Shown one piece after another: positions 1 through 8,835 of a stretch of DNA of 64,000 nucleotides. The stretch is taken from the NCBI GenBank assembly GCA_963705525.1, contig CAVPJW010000001.1:134922-198921 (forward strand). The letters run 5' to 3'. Made by a program: the position numbers and the translations under genes. Position 1 is the stretch's first letter. Each line of letters starts with the position of its first letter. The DNA comes from CAVPJW01 sp963705525. Its GTDB lineage: Bacteria > Acidobacteriota > Vicinamibacteria > Vicinamibacterales > CAVPJW01. The notes beneath the pieces were generated by a model. It saw only the letters and a list, made by a program, of their open reading frames with translations, searched no databases and was not told where the DNA came from.

Positions 1-1
1 C

Positions 2-2170
2 GATGCGACCGGCGTCATCATCGAGGCCTTTGGCTCCGAAGAAGCGCTCAACACATTCATGAGCCGCATCGAGGGATCCGGGCCGCCTGCGGCCGTCATC
101 CGGGAACTCCACTCCTGTCTCATACCGCCAGCGCAGGTCGACGCGTTTCGGATCGTTCAGAGCAGCGAGACGGCCGAGCGGCGCATCTCTATTCCGCCTG
201 ACCTCGCCACCTGTCCGAAGTGCCTGTCGGAGCTCTTCGATCCAGCGAATCGTCGCTATCGGTATCCCTTCATCAACTGCACGAACTGTGGTCCTCGGTT
301 CACGATTGCGCGCGACGTGCCGTACGACCGGGCCGCCACGACGATGGCGGGGTTCCGAATGTGCCCCGCTTGCCAGCGCGAGTACGACACCGTCCTGGAT
401 CGCCGCTTCCACGCGCAGCCGAACGCGTGTGCGGACTGCGGCCCGCAACTCCTGCTGATGACGCCGGACGGAAACCTCCTCGAGCATGACGATCCGATCA
501 GCGCCGTTGCCGGGGCATTGAAAGCGGGGCTCCTCGTGGCCATCAAAGGCCTTGGAGGATTCCATCTCGCGTGCGACGCCACATCGCCAGAGGCGGTGCA
601 GCGGCTGCGGGCGAGGAAGCGCCGCGATGAGAAGCCGTTTGCGGTGATGGTGAGCGATCTGGTGCAGGCCGATGAAATCGCGATGTTGACCGGTGAAGAG
701 CGTCGCCTGCTGACATCCGTCGAGCGACCGATCGTCCTGGTCAGACGTCGTGAACCCTGCACGCTCACCGGAGAGGTTGCACCGCGTAATCCGCTGGTGG
801 GCCTCCTGCTGCCATATACCCCTCTGCATCACCTGCTGATGAGCGACACCGGGCGGCCCCTCGTGATGACATCGGGCAATCTGTCCGAGGAGCCTATCGC
901 GTATCGCAATCAAGAGGCGCTGGGTCGTCTCTCGGGCATTGCCGACCTGTTCCTGATGCACGACCGCGATATTGAGACTCGATCGGACGACTCGGTTGCT
1001 CGGATCATCGCAGGCCATCCGTCCCTGCTGCGTCGCGCGCGCGGATATGTGCCGAGGCCGATTGCCGTGTCACCCGGATTCGACGTGCCGGTCCTGGCCT
1101 GCGGCGCGATGCTGAAGAACACCTTCTGCATAGGCACAGGGGACTCAGCATACCTGGGACCCCATATTGGCGATCTCGAGAACCTGGAAACGTACCGATC
1201 ATTCGAGGAATCGGTCGCTCGAATGGAACGGTTTCTCCACGTCGCACCGGAAGTCATCGCGTACGACTTGCATCCGGCGTACATGTCGACCGCGTACGCG
1301 CTCGATCGACCTGAGATCGTCAAGATTGGCGTGCAGCACCATCACGCTCACGTCGCCAGCGCGATGGCCGAACACGCGTTGACCGGCCCCGTGATCGGCG
1401 TGGCCTACGATGGAACTGGACACGGCACCGACGGGACGGCATGGGGCGGTGAAGTATTGGTGGCGCGCTACAAGACGTTCGACCGAGTGGCGACGCTCCG
1501 ACCGATTGCATTGGCTGGCGCCGACGCGGCCATCCGCCATCCCTGGCGGATCGCGCTCGCTCTTCTTGAAGACGCCTTCGATGGACAGCCGCCGCTTGGC
1601 GATCTCGGACTGTTTGCCAACGTTCGCCGGGAAGACGTGCTCGTCATCCGGCAGATGATCGCTCAACGTTTTCGAACGCCTCTTGCCCACGGCGCGGGGC
1701 GTTATTTCGATGGCGTAGGGTCGTTGGTGCTCGCAAAGACCGAATCGCGTTACGAGGGGCAGATCGCGCTCGTGTGGAATGTCGTGGCCGATCCGACCGA
1801 GGAGCAACCTTACAGCTATGAGATCGATCGGCAGCGGTCACCATGGACGGTCGATCTACGTCCCATGATTCGCGAGATCGTTCGCGATCTCCTGGCCGAC
1901 GTCTCAGCACCGACCATATCCGCTCGCTTCCATAACACGATCGTGGTCGCGACCGCCGACGTGGTGAGCTCGGTTGGGAAGATGTACGGGGTGTTACCCG
2001 TTGTACTGACGGGTGGGTGCTTCCAGAATACGAGACTGGCCGAAGGCCTCGCCGCCAAGTTGGCACAGCAGTTCACGATCCATCTGCACCGCGAGGTGCC
2101 GCCCGGGGACGGCGGCCTGGCGCTCGGTCAAGCCGTCGTCGCGGCCGCGATCGCGCGAGGGAAGGTGTGA
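2..2170 (+). CDS. hypF: HypF carbamoyltransferase, 5' end cut by the window
   Basis: HypF makes the CN ligand precursor of [NiFe]-hydrogenase by transferring a carbamoyl group from carbamoyl phosphate to the C-terminal Cys of HypE. The frame is open to base 2, so the gene starts upstream; an ATG at 59 is internal. The visible part begins with the tail of the acylphosphatase domain. Two zinc-finger blocks follow (CPKC with NCTNCG; CPAC with ACADCG), then a YrdC-like region (about residues 150-350) and the carbamoyltransferase domain with HHHAH and YDGTGHGTDG. About 720 residues are visible against roughly 750-800 in the family. It heads the hyp operon, 36 nt before hypC. Confidence 0.96.
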   Translation, partial: DATGVIIEAFGSEEALNTFMSRIEGSGPPAAVIRELHSCLIPPAQVDAFRIVQSSETAERRISIPPDLATCPKCLSELFDPANRRYRYPFINCTNCGPRFTIARDVPYDRAATTMAGFRMCPACQREYDTVLDRRFHAQPNACADCGPQLLLMTPDGNLLEHDDPISAVAGALKAGLLVAIKGLGGFHLACDATSPEAVQRLRARKRRDEKPFAVMVSDLVQADEIAMLTGEERRLLTSVERPIVLVRRREPCTLTGEVAPRNPLVGLLLPYTPLHHLLMSDTGRPLVMTSGNLSEEPIAYRNQEALGRLSGIADLFLMHDRDIETRSDDSVARIIAGHPSLLRRARGYVPRPIAVSPGFDVPVLACGAMLKNTFCIGTGDSAYLGPHIGDLENLETYRSFEESVARMERFLHVAPEVIAYDLHPAYMSTAYALDRPEIVKIGVQHHHAHVASAMAEHALTGPVIGVAYDGTGHGTDGTAWGGEVLVARYKTFDRVATLRPIALAGADAAIRHPWRIALALLEDAFDGQPPLGDLGLFANVRREDVLVIRQMIAQRFRTPLAHGAGRYFDGVGSLVLAKTESRYEGQIALVWNVVADPTEEQPYSYEIDRQRSPWTVDLRPMIREIVRDLLADVSAPTISARFHNTIVVATADVVSSVGKMYGVLPVVLTGGCFQNTRLAEGLAAKLAQQFTIHLHREVPPGDGGLALGQAVVAAAIARGKV

Positions 2171-2206
2171 CCGTCTTGGACGTGCGTATCAGAGCAGGAG
2201 GAGACG

Positions 2207-2563
2207 ATGTGTCTGGGTGTGCCCGGCAAGGTCGTTGAAGTCCAGGGGTTGCTGGCGACGGTCGACTTCTGGGGTGTGCGCAAGCAGATCCGGCTCGAAG
2301 TGGTCGACGAGCGTGTCGAGCCGGGCGATTACATCCTCAACCACGTGGGATACGCCATCCGCCGGATTCCGCCTGGTGAGATCGAAGCCACTCTTGCACT
2401 CTACGAGGAACTGCTGAGGCGAGTCGATCAAGAAGACGATCTAATGGCGGCCGACATCAAGGGAGAGATCGCGGCCGCATCTGGAATACAGGGTGTCGAA
2501 CCGCGGCCTAGCGGTTCGAGCGCGGTCGAGACGAGCGTGGCCGACACGAGGTCCGGCTCATGA
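2207..2563 (+). CDS. hypC: HypC hydrogenase maturation chaperone with C-terminal extension
   Basis: HypC binds HypD and the hydrogenase large-subunit precursor and carries the Fe(CN)2CO unit. The diagnostic start MCLGVPGKV, with the essential Cys2, is present, followed by the small beta-barrel through residue ~75. At 118 aa it is longer than most HypC proteins (about 75-95 aa). The last ~35 residues are an Ala/Ser/Glu-rich tail of unknown role. A GGAGGAG ribosome site lies just upstream. Its stop overlaps the hypD ATG by 4 nt, so translation is probably coupled. Confidence 0.95.
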   Translation: MCLGVPGKVVEVQGLLATVDFWGVRKQIRLEVVDERVEPGDYILNHVGYAIRRIPPGEIEATLALYEELLRRVDQEDDLMAADIKGEIAAASGIQGVEPRPSGSSAVETSVADTRSGS

Positions 2564-3717
2564 TCAGTCCCCGCGACACCTTCGCCGAGTTGAAGTTCCG
2601 CGATCCGGGTCGTGCCCGTGCGCTGTCAGAGACGTTGGCCCGGCTCACGAACGAAATCGGCCGCAGTCCTGTGTCGATCATGCACGTTTGCGGGAGCCAC
2701 GAGCAGGCCATCGCGAAGTTTGGACTCCGCGCGACACTGCCCCGGAACCTGAACGTGATCATGGGACCCGGCTGCCCGGTGTGCATCACCGACGTGCCCG
2801 AAGTGGACGAAGGCGTTGCACTCGCACGTCAGGGTGTGCGCATCGCGACTTATGGCGACATGGTCAGGGTGCCCGGCACGATGATGTCGCTGGCCGACGT
2901 TCAGGCCGAGGGTGGCCAGGTTCACGTGGTGTACAGCGTCGCGCAGGCCGTAGACCTGGCACGACAGAGTCCGGAGCCGCTCGTGTTCTTCGCCACGGGA
3001 TTCGAAACGACCGCTGTGGCGACAGCCGCGGCCATTTTGCAGGGTCCTCCGTCGAATTTCTTCGTTCTCTCGGCGCACAAGTACATCCCGCCGGTCATGG
3101 AGATCGTCGCGGAGATGCCGGACACACGCGTTGAAGGCTTTCTTGCGGCCGGGCATGCCGCGACGATCACTGGCTGGGGCGTCTTCGAGCCTTTCGTGGC
3201 GCGCCACCATCTGCCGGTGGTCGTTGCTGGCTTCGAGCCGCTGGACATCCTCGCCGGGCTGGTGAAGCTTGTCGAGCTGATTGGCGCAGGTGCCGCGTCC
3301 GTCGAGAACATGTACCCACGATGCGTGACGAAGGACGGCAACCTGCGTGCGCAGGAGCAGCTCTGGAAGGTGTTCCGCCCGATCGGCGGCCGATGGCGTG
3401 GCATCGCCCACGTACCGAACGGGAACCTGCGCCTGCGGGATGAATGGGCGCATCTCGACGCGCGCCGGCAGTTCGAGATCGATCTGAATCGGCTGTGGGA
3501 TCACGCCCCTCCGACGCTTGTCCAGGATTGCATCTGCGGTGACATCATGGCCGGCATCAAGTCGCCGACTGATTGCGTGTTGTTCGGCAAGCAGTGCGTT
3601 CCCCACGCGCCCGTTGGCGCCTGCATGGTCAGCAGCGAAGGCACGTGCAAGATCTGGCATCAATACGGGGGACATCCCGACCTGGGAGGATACGGTGCCG
3701 CCGTCTGTGCTCGATGA
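2560..3717 (+). CDS. hypD: HypD Fe-S protein of hydrogenase maturation
   Basis: HypD is the [4Fe-4S] scaffold on which the Fe(CN)2CO group is assembled with HypC. Family motifs are clear: HVCGSHE near residue 47, GPGCPVCIT near 71, and the Cys-rich C-terminal half with DCVLFGKQC and CMVSSEGTCK. Length 385 aa is normal. The start overlaps hypC by 4 nt and the end overlaps hypE by 23 nt, so C, D and E are one translational unit. Confidence 0.96.
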   Translation: MISPRDTFAELKFRDPGRARALSETLARLTNEIGRSPVSIMHVCGSHEQAIAKFGLRATLPRNLNVIMGPGCPVCITDVPEVDEGVALARQGVRIATYGDMVRVPGTMMSLADVQAEGGQVHVVYSVAQAVDLARQSPEPLVFFATGFETTAVATAAAILQGPPSNFFVLSAHKYIPPVMEIVAEMPDTRVEGFLAAGHAATITGWGVFEPFVARHHLPVVVAGFEPLDILAGLVKLVELIGAGAASVENMYPRCVTKDGNLRAQEQLWKVFRPIGGRWRGIAHVPNGNLRLRDEWAHLDARRQFEIDLNRLWDHAPPTLVQDCICGDIMAGIKSPTDCVLFGKQCVPHAPVGACMVSSEGTCKIWHQYGGHPDLGGYGAAVCAR

Positions 3718-4732
3718 TCGCATCACGTTGAAATACGGCGCCGGCGGACAGGCCATGCGAACGCTCATCCAGCAGGTCTTTCTGGACGGCACGAGCTCGG
3801 GCCTGGCAGACGGTGGCGTCGACCTTTCGGCGATGGACGATGGGGCCGCGCTGCGCCTCGGCGACAAGTGGCTGGTGGTGACCACCGATTCCCATGTCAT
3901 CCATCCCGTCTTCTTCCCGGGCGGCGACATCGGTCGGCTGGCGGTGTCGGGCACGGTGAACGACCTGGCCATGATGGGCGCCACGAGCGTGCTGGCCCTC
4001 ACCTGCGCGGTCATCCTCGAGGAGGGCTTCAGCCGAACGGATCTCATCAAGATTCAGGGTTCCATTCGCGAGGCCTGCGACGAAGCCGGCGCCGTCATCG
4101 TGACGGGCGATACGAAGGTGATGGGCAAGGGGGAGCTCGACGGCATCGTGCTCAATACGACGGGCATCGCGATGACCGACCGCGTGGTGCCCGATTCTGC
4201 GTTGCGACCAGGCGACCGCCTCATCGTCACCGGCACGCTCGGGGATCACGGCATGGCCGTGATGGCCCGGCGGCACGGCCTGGCGCTCGACGGCGATTTG
4301 CGCTCGGATGTCGCGCCGCTGAACCGGCTGATTCGGGTCGCCCTCGATGCCGTTCCTGGCGCCGTCATCGCCATGAAAGATCCCACGCGCGGCGGCCTGG
4401 CATCAGCGCTGCACGAAATGGCTGAGAAGAGCCGTGTGGGCATCATCCTCGACGAGGCGGCGCTGCCGGTCACTTCCCAGGTTCGCGCCGCAGGCGAACT
4501 CCTCGGTATTGATCCCCTCAACGTCGCCAATGAGGGCAAGGCGGTGTTGGGTGTCCGCCCAGAGGGCGCGGAGGCCGTGCTGCGTGCGTTACGTCAGCAT
4601 CCTCTGGGTCGCAATGCGGCCGTGGTGGGAACGTGCACGAGCGAGCGCGTCGGCGTCGTCATACTCGACACCGGTTTCGGGCGGCGCCTCGTGACCGAGC
4701 CGGAAGGCGAGCCACTGCCGAGGATCTGCTGA
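3695..4732 (+). CDS. hypE: HypE carbamoyl dehydratase of hydrogenase maturation
   Basis: HypE dehydrates its thiocarboxamide to thiocyanate and donates CN to iron on HypC-HypD. It has the PurM/AIR-synthase fold signatures KYGAGGQAM, DDGAAL and KDPTRGGLA, and the required C-terminal PRIC whose Cys carries the group. I chose GTG at 3695, which gives 345 aa, has a GGGAGGA site at 3684-3690 and begins at the conserved region. A longer ATG reading from 3518 lies inside hypD and is unlikely. Confidence 0.94.
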   Translation: MPPSVLDDRITLKYGAGGQAMRTLIQQVFLDGTSSGLADGGVDLSAMDDGAALRLGDKWLVVTTDSHVIHPVFFPGGDIGRLAVSGTVNDLAMMGATSVLALTCAVILEEGFSRTDLIKIQGSIREACDEAGAVIVTGDTKVMGKGELDGIVLNTTGIAMTDRVVPDSALRPGDRLIVTGTLGDHGMAVMARRHGLALDGDLRSDVAPLNRLIRVALDAVPGAVIAMKDPTRGGLASALHEMAEKSRVGIILDEAALPVTSQVRAAGELLGIDPLNVANEGKAVLGVRPEGAEAVLRALRQHPLGRNAAVVGTCTSERVGVVILDTGFGRRLVTEPEGEPLPRIC

Positions 4733-4839
4733 AAGAGAGCCAGCATGCGTCATGCGACGTGGAGGAAGCTGGCACGATCAGCTGGCGCGGGCCGGGGCGG
4801 GAACACCTCGTGCGACGAGATGGCATGGGTAGGTTGAAT

Positions 4840-5688
4840 ATGGAGCAGGTCATTCGAGAGTGCATCCATTCACGTATTGAAGGCACGGTCGGCTATATCA
4901 CGATCGATCGCCCCGAACGCTTCAACTCGCTCGATGTGCGCACGGCGCAGGACCTCCGCCGCGCGGGTCTCACGCTGGCCCGCGACGAGAACGTCCGCGT
5001 TGTCGTGCTGTCCGGCGTCAACGGTGTGTTCTGCAGCGGGGCCGACCTCAAATACATTCGGGCGGGCGGCGAGCCTGGAGACCTGGCTTACCTCAGTCCG
5101 GAAGCGCGAGAGACCCCCTCGGGCTACGGCGAGCGTTTCAAGCAAATCCTCGAATACATCCACAGCACGATTGCCGAGATCCGGCGCGCGCCGAAGCCCT
5201 TCGTTGCTGCCGTGGATGGTGTCGCGGCGGCCGGTGGCTTCGGCCTCGCAATGTGCTGCGATCTCGTTTTTGCTTCAGACCGTGCGCTGTTCGAGTGGGC
5301 CTATTCAAAGACCGGGCTGACCGGGGCCGAAAGCTCCACATTTATGCTGCCGCGACTGGTCGGGTTCAGGCGCGCCATGGAGCTGATACTGCTCAATCCG
5401 CGTTTGGATGCCGAACGGGCGCTCGAGATGGGCTTGATTAACGGCGTCTATCCCGCGCAGACATTCGAGCAGGATGTGCAGCGGATGGCAAAGACTTTGG
5501 CCGAAGGACCAACGACGGCATTTGGTGTGGCCAAGGGGCTGCTCAACCAGGCGTCGGGAATGGACCGTCTCGACCTCCATCTGGATCGGGAGCTCGACAA
5601 CCTGAGTCGCGTAGCTGACGGCCGCGAGTTCGCGGAGGGTCTCGATGGATTCTTCGGGAAGCGGGCGCCGCAATTTCGCAAGGGATAG
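4840..5688 (+). CDS. Enoyl-CoA hydratase/isomerase family protein inside the hyp operon
   Basis: A crotonase-fold enzyme of about 282 aa. Visible motifs are FCSGADLKYI (first oxyanion-hole loop), VDGVAAAGGFGLAMCCD (second oxyanion loop) and GAESS near the usual catalytic Glu. The chosen ATG at 4840 has a GGGTAGG-like site 7 nt upstream; ATG 4825 is possible, and an open frame back to 4633 overlaps hypE and is rejected. It sits between hypE and hypA with only 5 nt to hypA. Crotonases are not part of the known Hyp pathway. The downstream benzoyl-CoA operon suggests an acyl-CoA substrate, but the substrate cannot be read from the sequence. Confidence 0.88.
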   Translation: MEQVIRECIHSRIEGTVGYITIDRPERFNSLDVRTAQDLRRAGLTLARDENVRVVVLSGVNGVFCSGADLKYIRAGGEPGDLAYLSPEARETPSGYGERFKQILEYIHSTIAEIRRAPKPFVAAVDGVAAAGGFGLAMCCDLVFASDRALFEWAYSKTGLTGAESSTFMLPRLVGFRRAMELILLNPRLDAERALEMGLINGVYPAQTFEQDVQRMAKTLAEGPTTAFGVAKGLLNQASGMDRLDLHLDRELDNLSRVADGREFAEGLDGFFGKRAPQFRKG

Positions 5689-5693
5689 CGCGG

Positions 5694-6035
5694 ATGCACG
5701 AGTATTCGATCGTCCAGGCCCTTGTCGAACGCGTGGAAATCGAGGCTCGGACGCGGCGAGCCATGGCGGTCAATCGGCTGTCGGTTCGTATCGGCGAGCT
5801 CTCTGGCGTTGAGGTCGATCTCTTGACGACGGCTTACGCGATCTTCCGAGAGCGGACGATCTGTGAACGAGCAGAGCTCGACCTCGAGGTGGTGCCCGCG
5901 CGGTGGGAATGCCCGGATTGCGGTGGCGGGATTGTCCGAGGTGAGGTGCTCGCGTGCCCTTCGTGCGGCGTGCCGGCGCGTTTGGTCCAGGGAGACGAGA
6001 TCATGCTCGACAGAATTGAAATGGAGGTGCCCTGA
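5694..6035 (+). CDS. hypA: HypA nickel metallochaperone
   Basis: HypA delivers Ni to the hydrogenase large subunit together with HypB. The N-terminus MHEYSIVQ carries the Ni-binding His2-Glu3 pair, and the zinc site is formed by CPDC near residue 73 and CPSC near 90. At 113 aa it has the usual length. The stop TGA overlaps the hypB ATG (ATGA-type junction at 6033-6036), so HypA and HypB are probably made together. Confidence 0.96.
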   Translation: MHEYSIVQALVERVEIEARTRRAMAVNRLSVRIGELSGVEVDLLTTAYAIFRERTICERAELDLEVVPARWECPDCGGGIVRGEVLACPSCGVPARLVQGDEIMLDRIEMEVP

Positions 6036-6760
6036 TGTGCGACACATGCGGATGCGGGGACTCGGAGATCGTTCCGGTCGCTGTCCACGAGAAGATCCTG
6101 GCCGGTAACGATCGCACTGCTGCGCACAACCGCGAGCACTTTCGTGAGCGAGGCGTGGTGGCGATAAATCTCATGGGTTCGCCAGGCGCCGGCAAGACGG
6201 CCATGCTCGAAGCGACGGCGCGGCGTCTTGCGGGCTGCCAGCGGCTCGGGGCGCTCGCCGGCGACTTGGCGACCGAGCACGACGCCGACCGCCTCCGTGC
6301 GGCCGGGATCACGGCGAAGTCGATCACCACGGGCTCGGCTTGTCATCTGGACGCCGAGATGGTGCACCGCGGCCTCCATCACTTCCCGTGGCGCGAATTC
6401 GAGTACCTGTTCATCGAGAATGTCGGCAATCTCGTGTGCCCGGCGATCTACGATCTCGGCCAGGCCGCCAATGTCGTCGCCCTCGCCGTGACGGAAGGCG
6501 AAGACAAGCCGTTGAAGTATCCGGTCATGTTCCGCAAAGCCGATCTCGTCCTGATCACGAAGATCGATCTGCTGCCGCATCTGCCCGGCGTGCACCTCGA
6601 GACGATTGCGGATGCGTTGGCGCGCGTCATGCCGCGCCCGCTCTATGTGCCTGTGTCGGCCCACACTGGAGAAGGCATGGATCAATGGCTCGAGTGGCTG
6701 TGCGGGACTATCGGCGCGCGTCAAGGGACCCTGGCACCGCTCGGCGCTTCGCACCCTTGA
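6035..6760 (+). CDS. hypB: HypB nickel-insertion GTPase
   Basis: HypB is a GTPase that powers Ni loading. The N-terminus MCDTCGCG resembles the Cys-rich metal-binding leader of many HypB proteins. There is no His-rich Ni-storage stretch. The G1 loop is GSPGAGKT near residue 48, with ENVGNLVCP in the middle and TKIDLLPH for guanine recognition. At 241 aa it is a normal size. It is the last recognisable hyp gene of the operon. Confidence 0.96.
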   Translation: MCDTCGCGDSEIVPVAVHEKILAGNDRTAAHNREHFRERGVVAINLMGSPGAGKTAMLEATARRLAGCQRLGALAGDLATEHDADRLRAAGITAKSITTGSACHLDAEMVHRGLHHFPWREFEYLFIENVGNLVCPAIYDLGQAANVVALAVTEGEDKPLKYPVMFRKADLVLITKIDLLPHLPGVHLETIADALARVMPRPLYVPVSAHTGEGMDQWLEWLCGTIGARQGTLAPLGASHP

Positions 6761-6902
6761 ACTGCCTCGCCCCGGGGAGCTCAACCTCGTGAGTCTCACG
6801 GTTGACGTTCAAGCGGACCCGCAACCCGATTTTTCATCTGCAGCTGAAAGCATCGACGGCCCGTCCGGCGGATCGTGACAGAATCCGTTGTAAGGGCGAC
6901 TC

Positions 6903-7862
6903 ATGCAGCCAGATGACCTTCAGAAATTGGACCAGCGGCTCGGTCGTGTGCACGCCAAGCAGCGACTCGGCGTCGAAGATGATCATGAGGCACAGGTCTT
7001 CGGCGGCGGGCTGAACTTCTTTCATCTCGAGAACTGGTATTCGGTGCATTCCGTGATTCGGAATACGCTGAAGCTGACCGGCCTCTACTGGCGAGGGCTC
7101 AGGAACGCCCAGCGCATCGACGTTCGGCAGGTGACCGTCGCCCGTCACGACCTGCCGCCGCTCTTTGACGGATTCACCATCCTCCACATCAGCGACCTTC
7201 ACGTCGACATGAATGCCGTCCAGATGCAGCGGCTCGCTGAAGTATTGCCGCACGTCAGCTACGACCTGTGCGTTCTGACCGGAGACTATCGGGGAAAGAC
7301 GTTCGGTCCATACGACGCCGCGCTCGATGGATTGGAGCGTGTGCGGCGCTGTCTCAGGCCGCCCGTGTACGGCGTGTTGGGCAACCACGACACGATCCGC
7401 ATGGTTCCGCGACTGGAGGAGATGGGTATACGCATGTTACTCAACGAATCTGAGGCGATCGCGCGTGGCGATCAACGGATCTTTCTCGCCGGCATTGACG
7501 ACGCCCACTACTACCGGGTCGACAATATTGAAAAGGCGGCGTCCTTGATTCCCGACCACGAGTTCTCGATCTTGCTCTCACATACTCCGGAGATTTACCG
7601 TCAAGCCGCGCACGCCGAGTTCCGCCTGCTTCTCAGCGGTCACACGCACGGCGGCCAGGTGTGCCTGCCCGGGTCGATTCCCCTCACGCTGGATTCGGCG
7701 CTTCCCAGACGCCTGGGATCGGGGGCCTGGAAATACCACAATATGAATGGCTACACGTCCGTGGGCGTGGGATCAAGCATCGTTCCCGTCCGCTTCAATT
7801 GTCCTCCCGAGATTAGCCTCCATCAGTTAAGACACTCCCCAGTCCCGGGTCTCTCTCAATAG
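6903..7862 (+). CDS. Calcineurin-like metallophosphoesterase
   Basis: A 319-aa phosphoesterase with a full set of dinuclear-metal motifs: ISDLHVD near residue 97, GDYRG, GNHD near 160, LSHTPE and GHTHGG near 247. The first ~75 residues have no obvious signal peptide or membrane segment. Members of this group include phosphohydrolases acting on lipid or nucleotide substrates, so the substrate is not predictable. It is 142 nt after hypB and converges on the CarS-like gene with a 7-nt overlap. Confidence 0.9.
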   Translation: MQPDDLQKLDQRLGRVHAKQRLGVEDDHEAQVFGGGLNFFHLENWYSVHSVIRNTLKLTGLYWRGLRNAQRIDVRQVTVARHDLPPLFDGFTILHISDLHVDMNAVQMQRLAEVLPHVSYDLCVLTGDYRGKTFGPYDAALDGLERVRRCLRPPVYGVLGNHDTIRMVPRLEEMGIRMLLNESEAIARGDQRIFLAGIDDAHYYRVDNIEKAASLIPDHEFSILLSHTPEIYRQAAHAEFRLLLSGHTHGGQVCLPGSIPLTLDSALPRRLGSGAWKYHNMNGYTSVGVGSSIVPVRFNCPPEISLHQLRHSPVPGLSQ

Positions 7863-8368
7863 GGCCGATCGCGAACATGCCAGGCGTACAGCACGCGCGA
7901 CAGCAGCATCTCACCAATCATGAAGGCCGAGACAATCGCCGCGATATCGAGAAGCGTCAATGACAGCAGCTGACGGGAAAGCAGAAGGGGCAATAAGGAT
8001 TCCGGAATCTGATCCACACCGGTTGCCCGACTGCTCGCAGCGAGTTTCATCCGGCGCTTCACGAAACTCGAGAGCATATCGCCGGCCATTGAGGCGCTTC
8101 CCACAAGCGCCCCTGTCCACCATCCCAGACCGAGCAGAGCACCGGATACGGTCGTCGCGACAATCGAGAACAGGAGGCCACGCACCGTTTTCGACGAACC
8201 GAGCAGCGGTTGCCCATCAGCACATCTCAAGCCCCGGTCGATCGGGGACGCAAGAATATTGCCCGCGAGCTTCTTCGCCAGGACCGGCACGCCATTCGCA
8301 ACCGTCAAGAGACTCAGCAATTTGGCAATCATGAGCGGGTGCATATATCTCTGACGAGTGTCAGCCAA
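7856..8368 (-). CDS. CarS/CDP-archaeol synthase-like integral membrane protein
   Basis: A 170-aa membrane protein resembling the DUF46/CarS family, whose archaeal members make CDP-archaeol from CTP and an unsaturated glycerol diether. Visible family features are NGVPVLAKK, PIDRG, LLGSSKTVRG, GDMLSSFVKRR and DQIPESLLP, spread over about four to five hydrophobic segments. Bacterial homologues exist, and their lipid substrate is generally unknown. A shorter start at internal Met9 is possible. The 3' end overlaps the convergent phosphoesterase. Confidence 0.75.
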   Translation of the reverse strand: MADTRQRYMHPLMIAKLLSLLTVANGVPVLAKKLAGNILASPIDRGLRCADGQPLLGSSKTVRGLLFSIVATTVSGALLGLGWWTGALVGSASMAGDMLSSFVKRRMKLAASSRATGVDQIPESLLPLLLSRQLLSLTLLDIAAIVSAFMIGEMLLSRVLYAWHVRDRPY

Positions 8369-8835
8369 CTTAGCACTGTTTGGTTACGTGCGCGGCGCGG
8401 GGGTCGACGATCCTCCGGCACGCCGTTGCCTATTCGCTTGGACCTGCGTCTATGTCTGCGCGGGGTAACCGAAGTAACAGCGACGTGCGAAGAGGCGGCA
8501 CAGCTTTACACAGTCCTCTGGAGTCCCCCTCACAATCCCACGATGGCCAGGTTCGACGACTCGCGAGTCTGAAGAAACGTTCAGCGGCACCCCCAGACCG
8601 CATTCGACGCGGATCCGTGACTGCGGCTAAGCCTCAAGCACGAGTGAGCCACGCATCAGACACCGCCCGATTGAAGCCGTGTTGGGCCGGTGGCATAGGT
8701 CCGGTCCACTGTTTGCATCCGGTCGTCACGAGGCTGTCAGGCGCGGGTACCGCCGGCGGACTTGGAGTGTTGCCAGCGCCGGCATGCCGAAAATATCGCT
8801 CGGGCCGGGGAAAATCCGGCAGTGAGGGCGGGTTG
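8369..8835. other. Intergenic region upstream of the benzoyl-CoA operon
   Basis: This 467-nt stretch separates the leftward CarS-like gene from the rightward had gene. The had frame stays open back to about 8380, but the translation there is Arg/Ser/Pro-rich and unlike any dehydrogenase N-terminus, so I treat it as noncoding. It must hold the promoter and any regulator site for the benzoyl-CoA operon. I could not recognise a convincing FNR box or -35/-10 pair by eye. Confidence 0.5.

Noticed and set aside
3518..3694. Upstream start for hypE inside hypD
   Set aside because: The added residues do not match HypE, and GTG 3695 has a good ribosome site and conserved N-terminus.
2626..4050. 474-residue open frame on the minus strand through hypD and hypE
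   Set aside because: Antisense shadow of high-GC genes; no protein features, and both sense genes are clearly real.
4633..4839. Upstream start of the enoyl-CoA hydratase
   Set aside because: The extra ~70 residues overlap hypE and are Arg/Ser-rich, unlike any crotonase N-terminus.
8380..8835. N-terminal extension of the had gene
   Set aside because: The translation is low-complexity and Arg-rich with no dehydrogenase-like features; a GTG at 8836 gives the family length.
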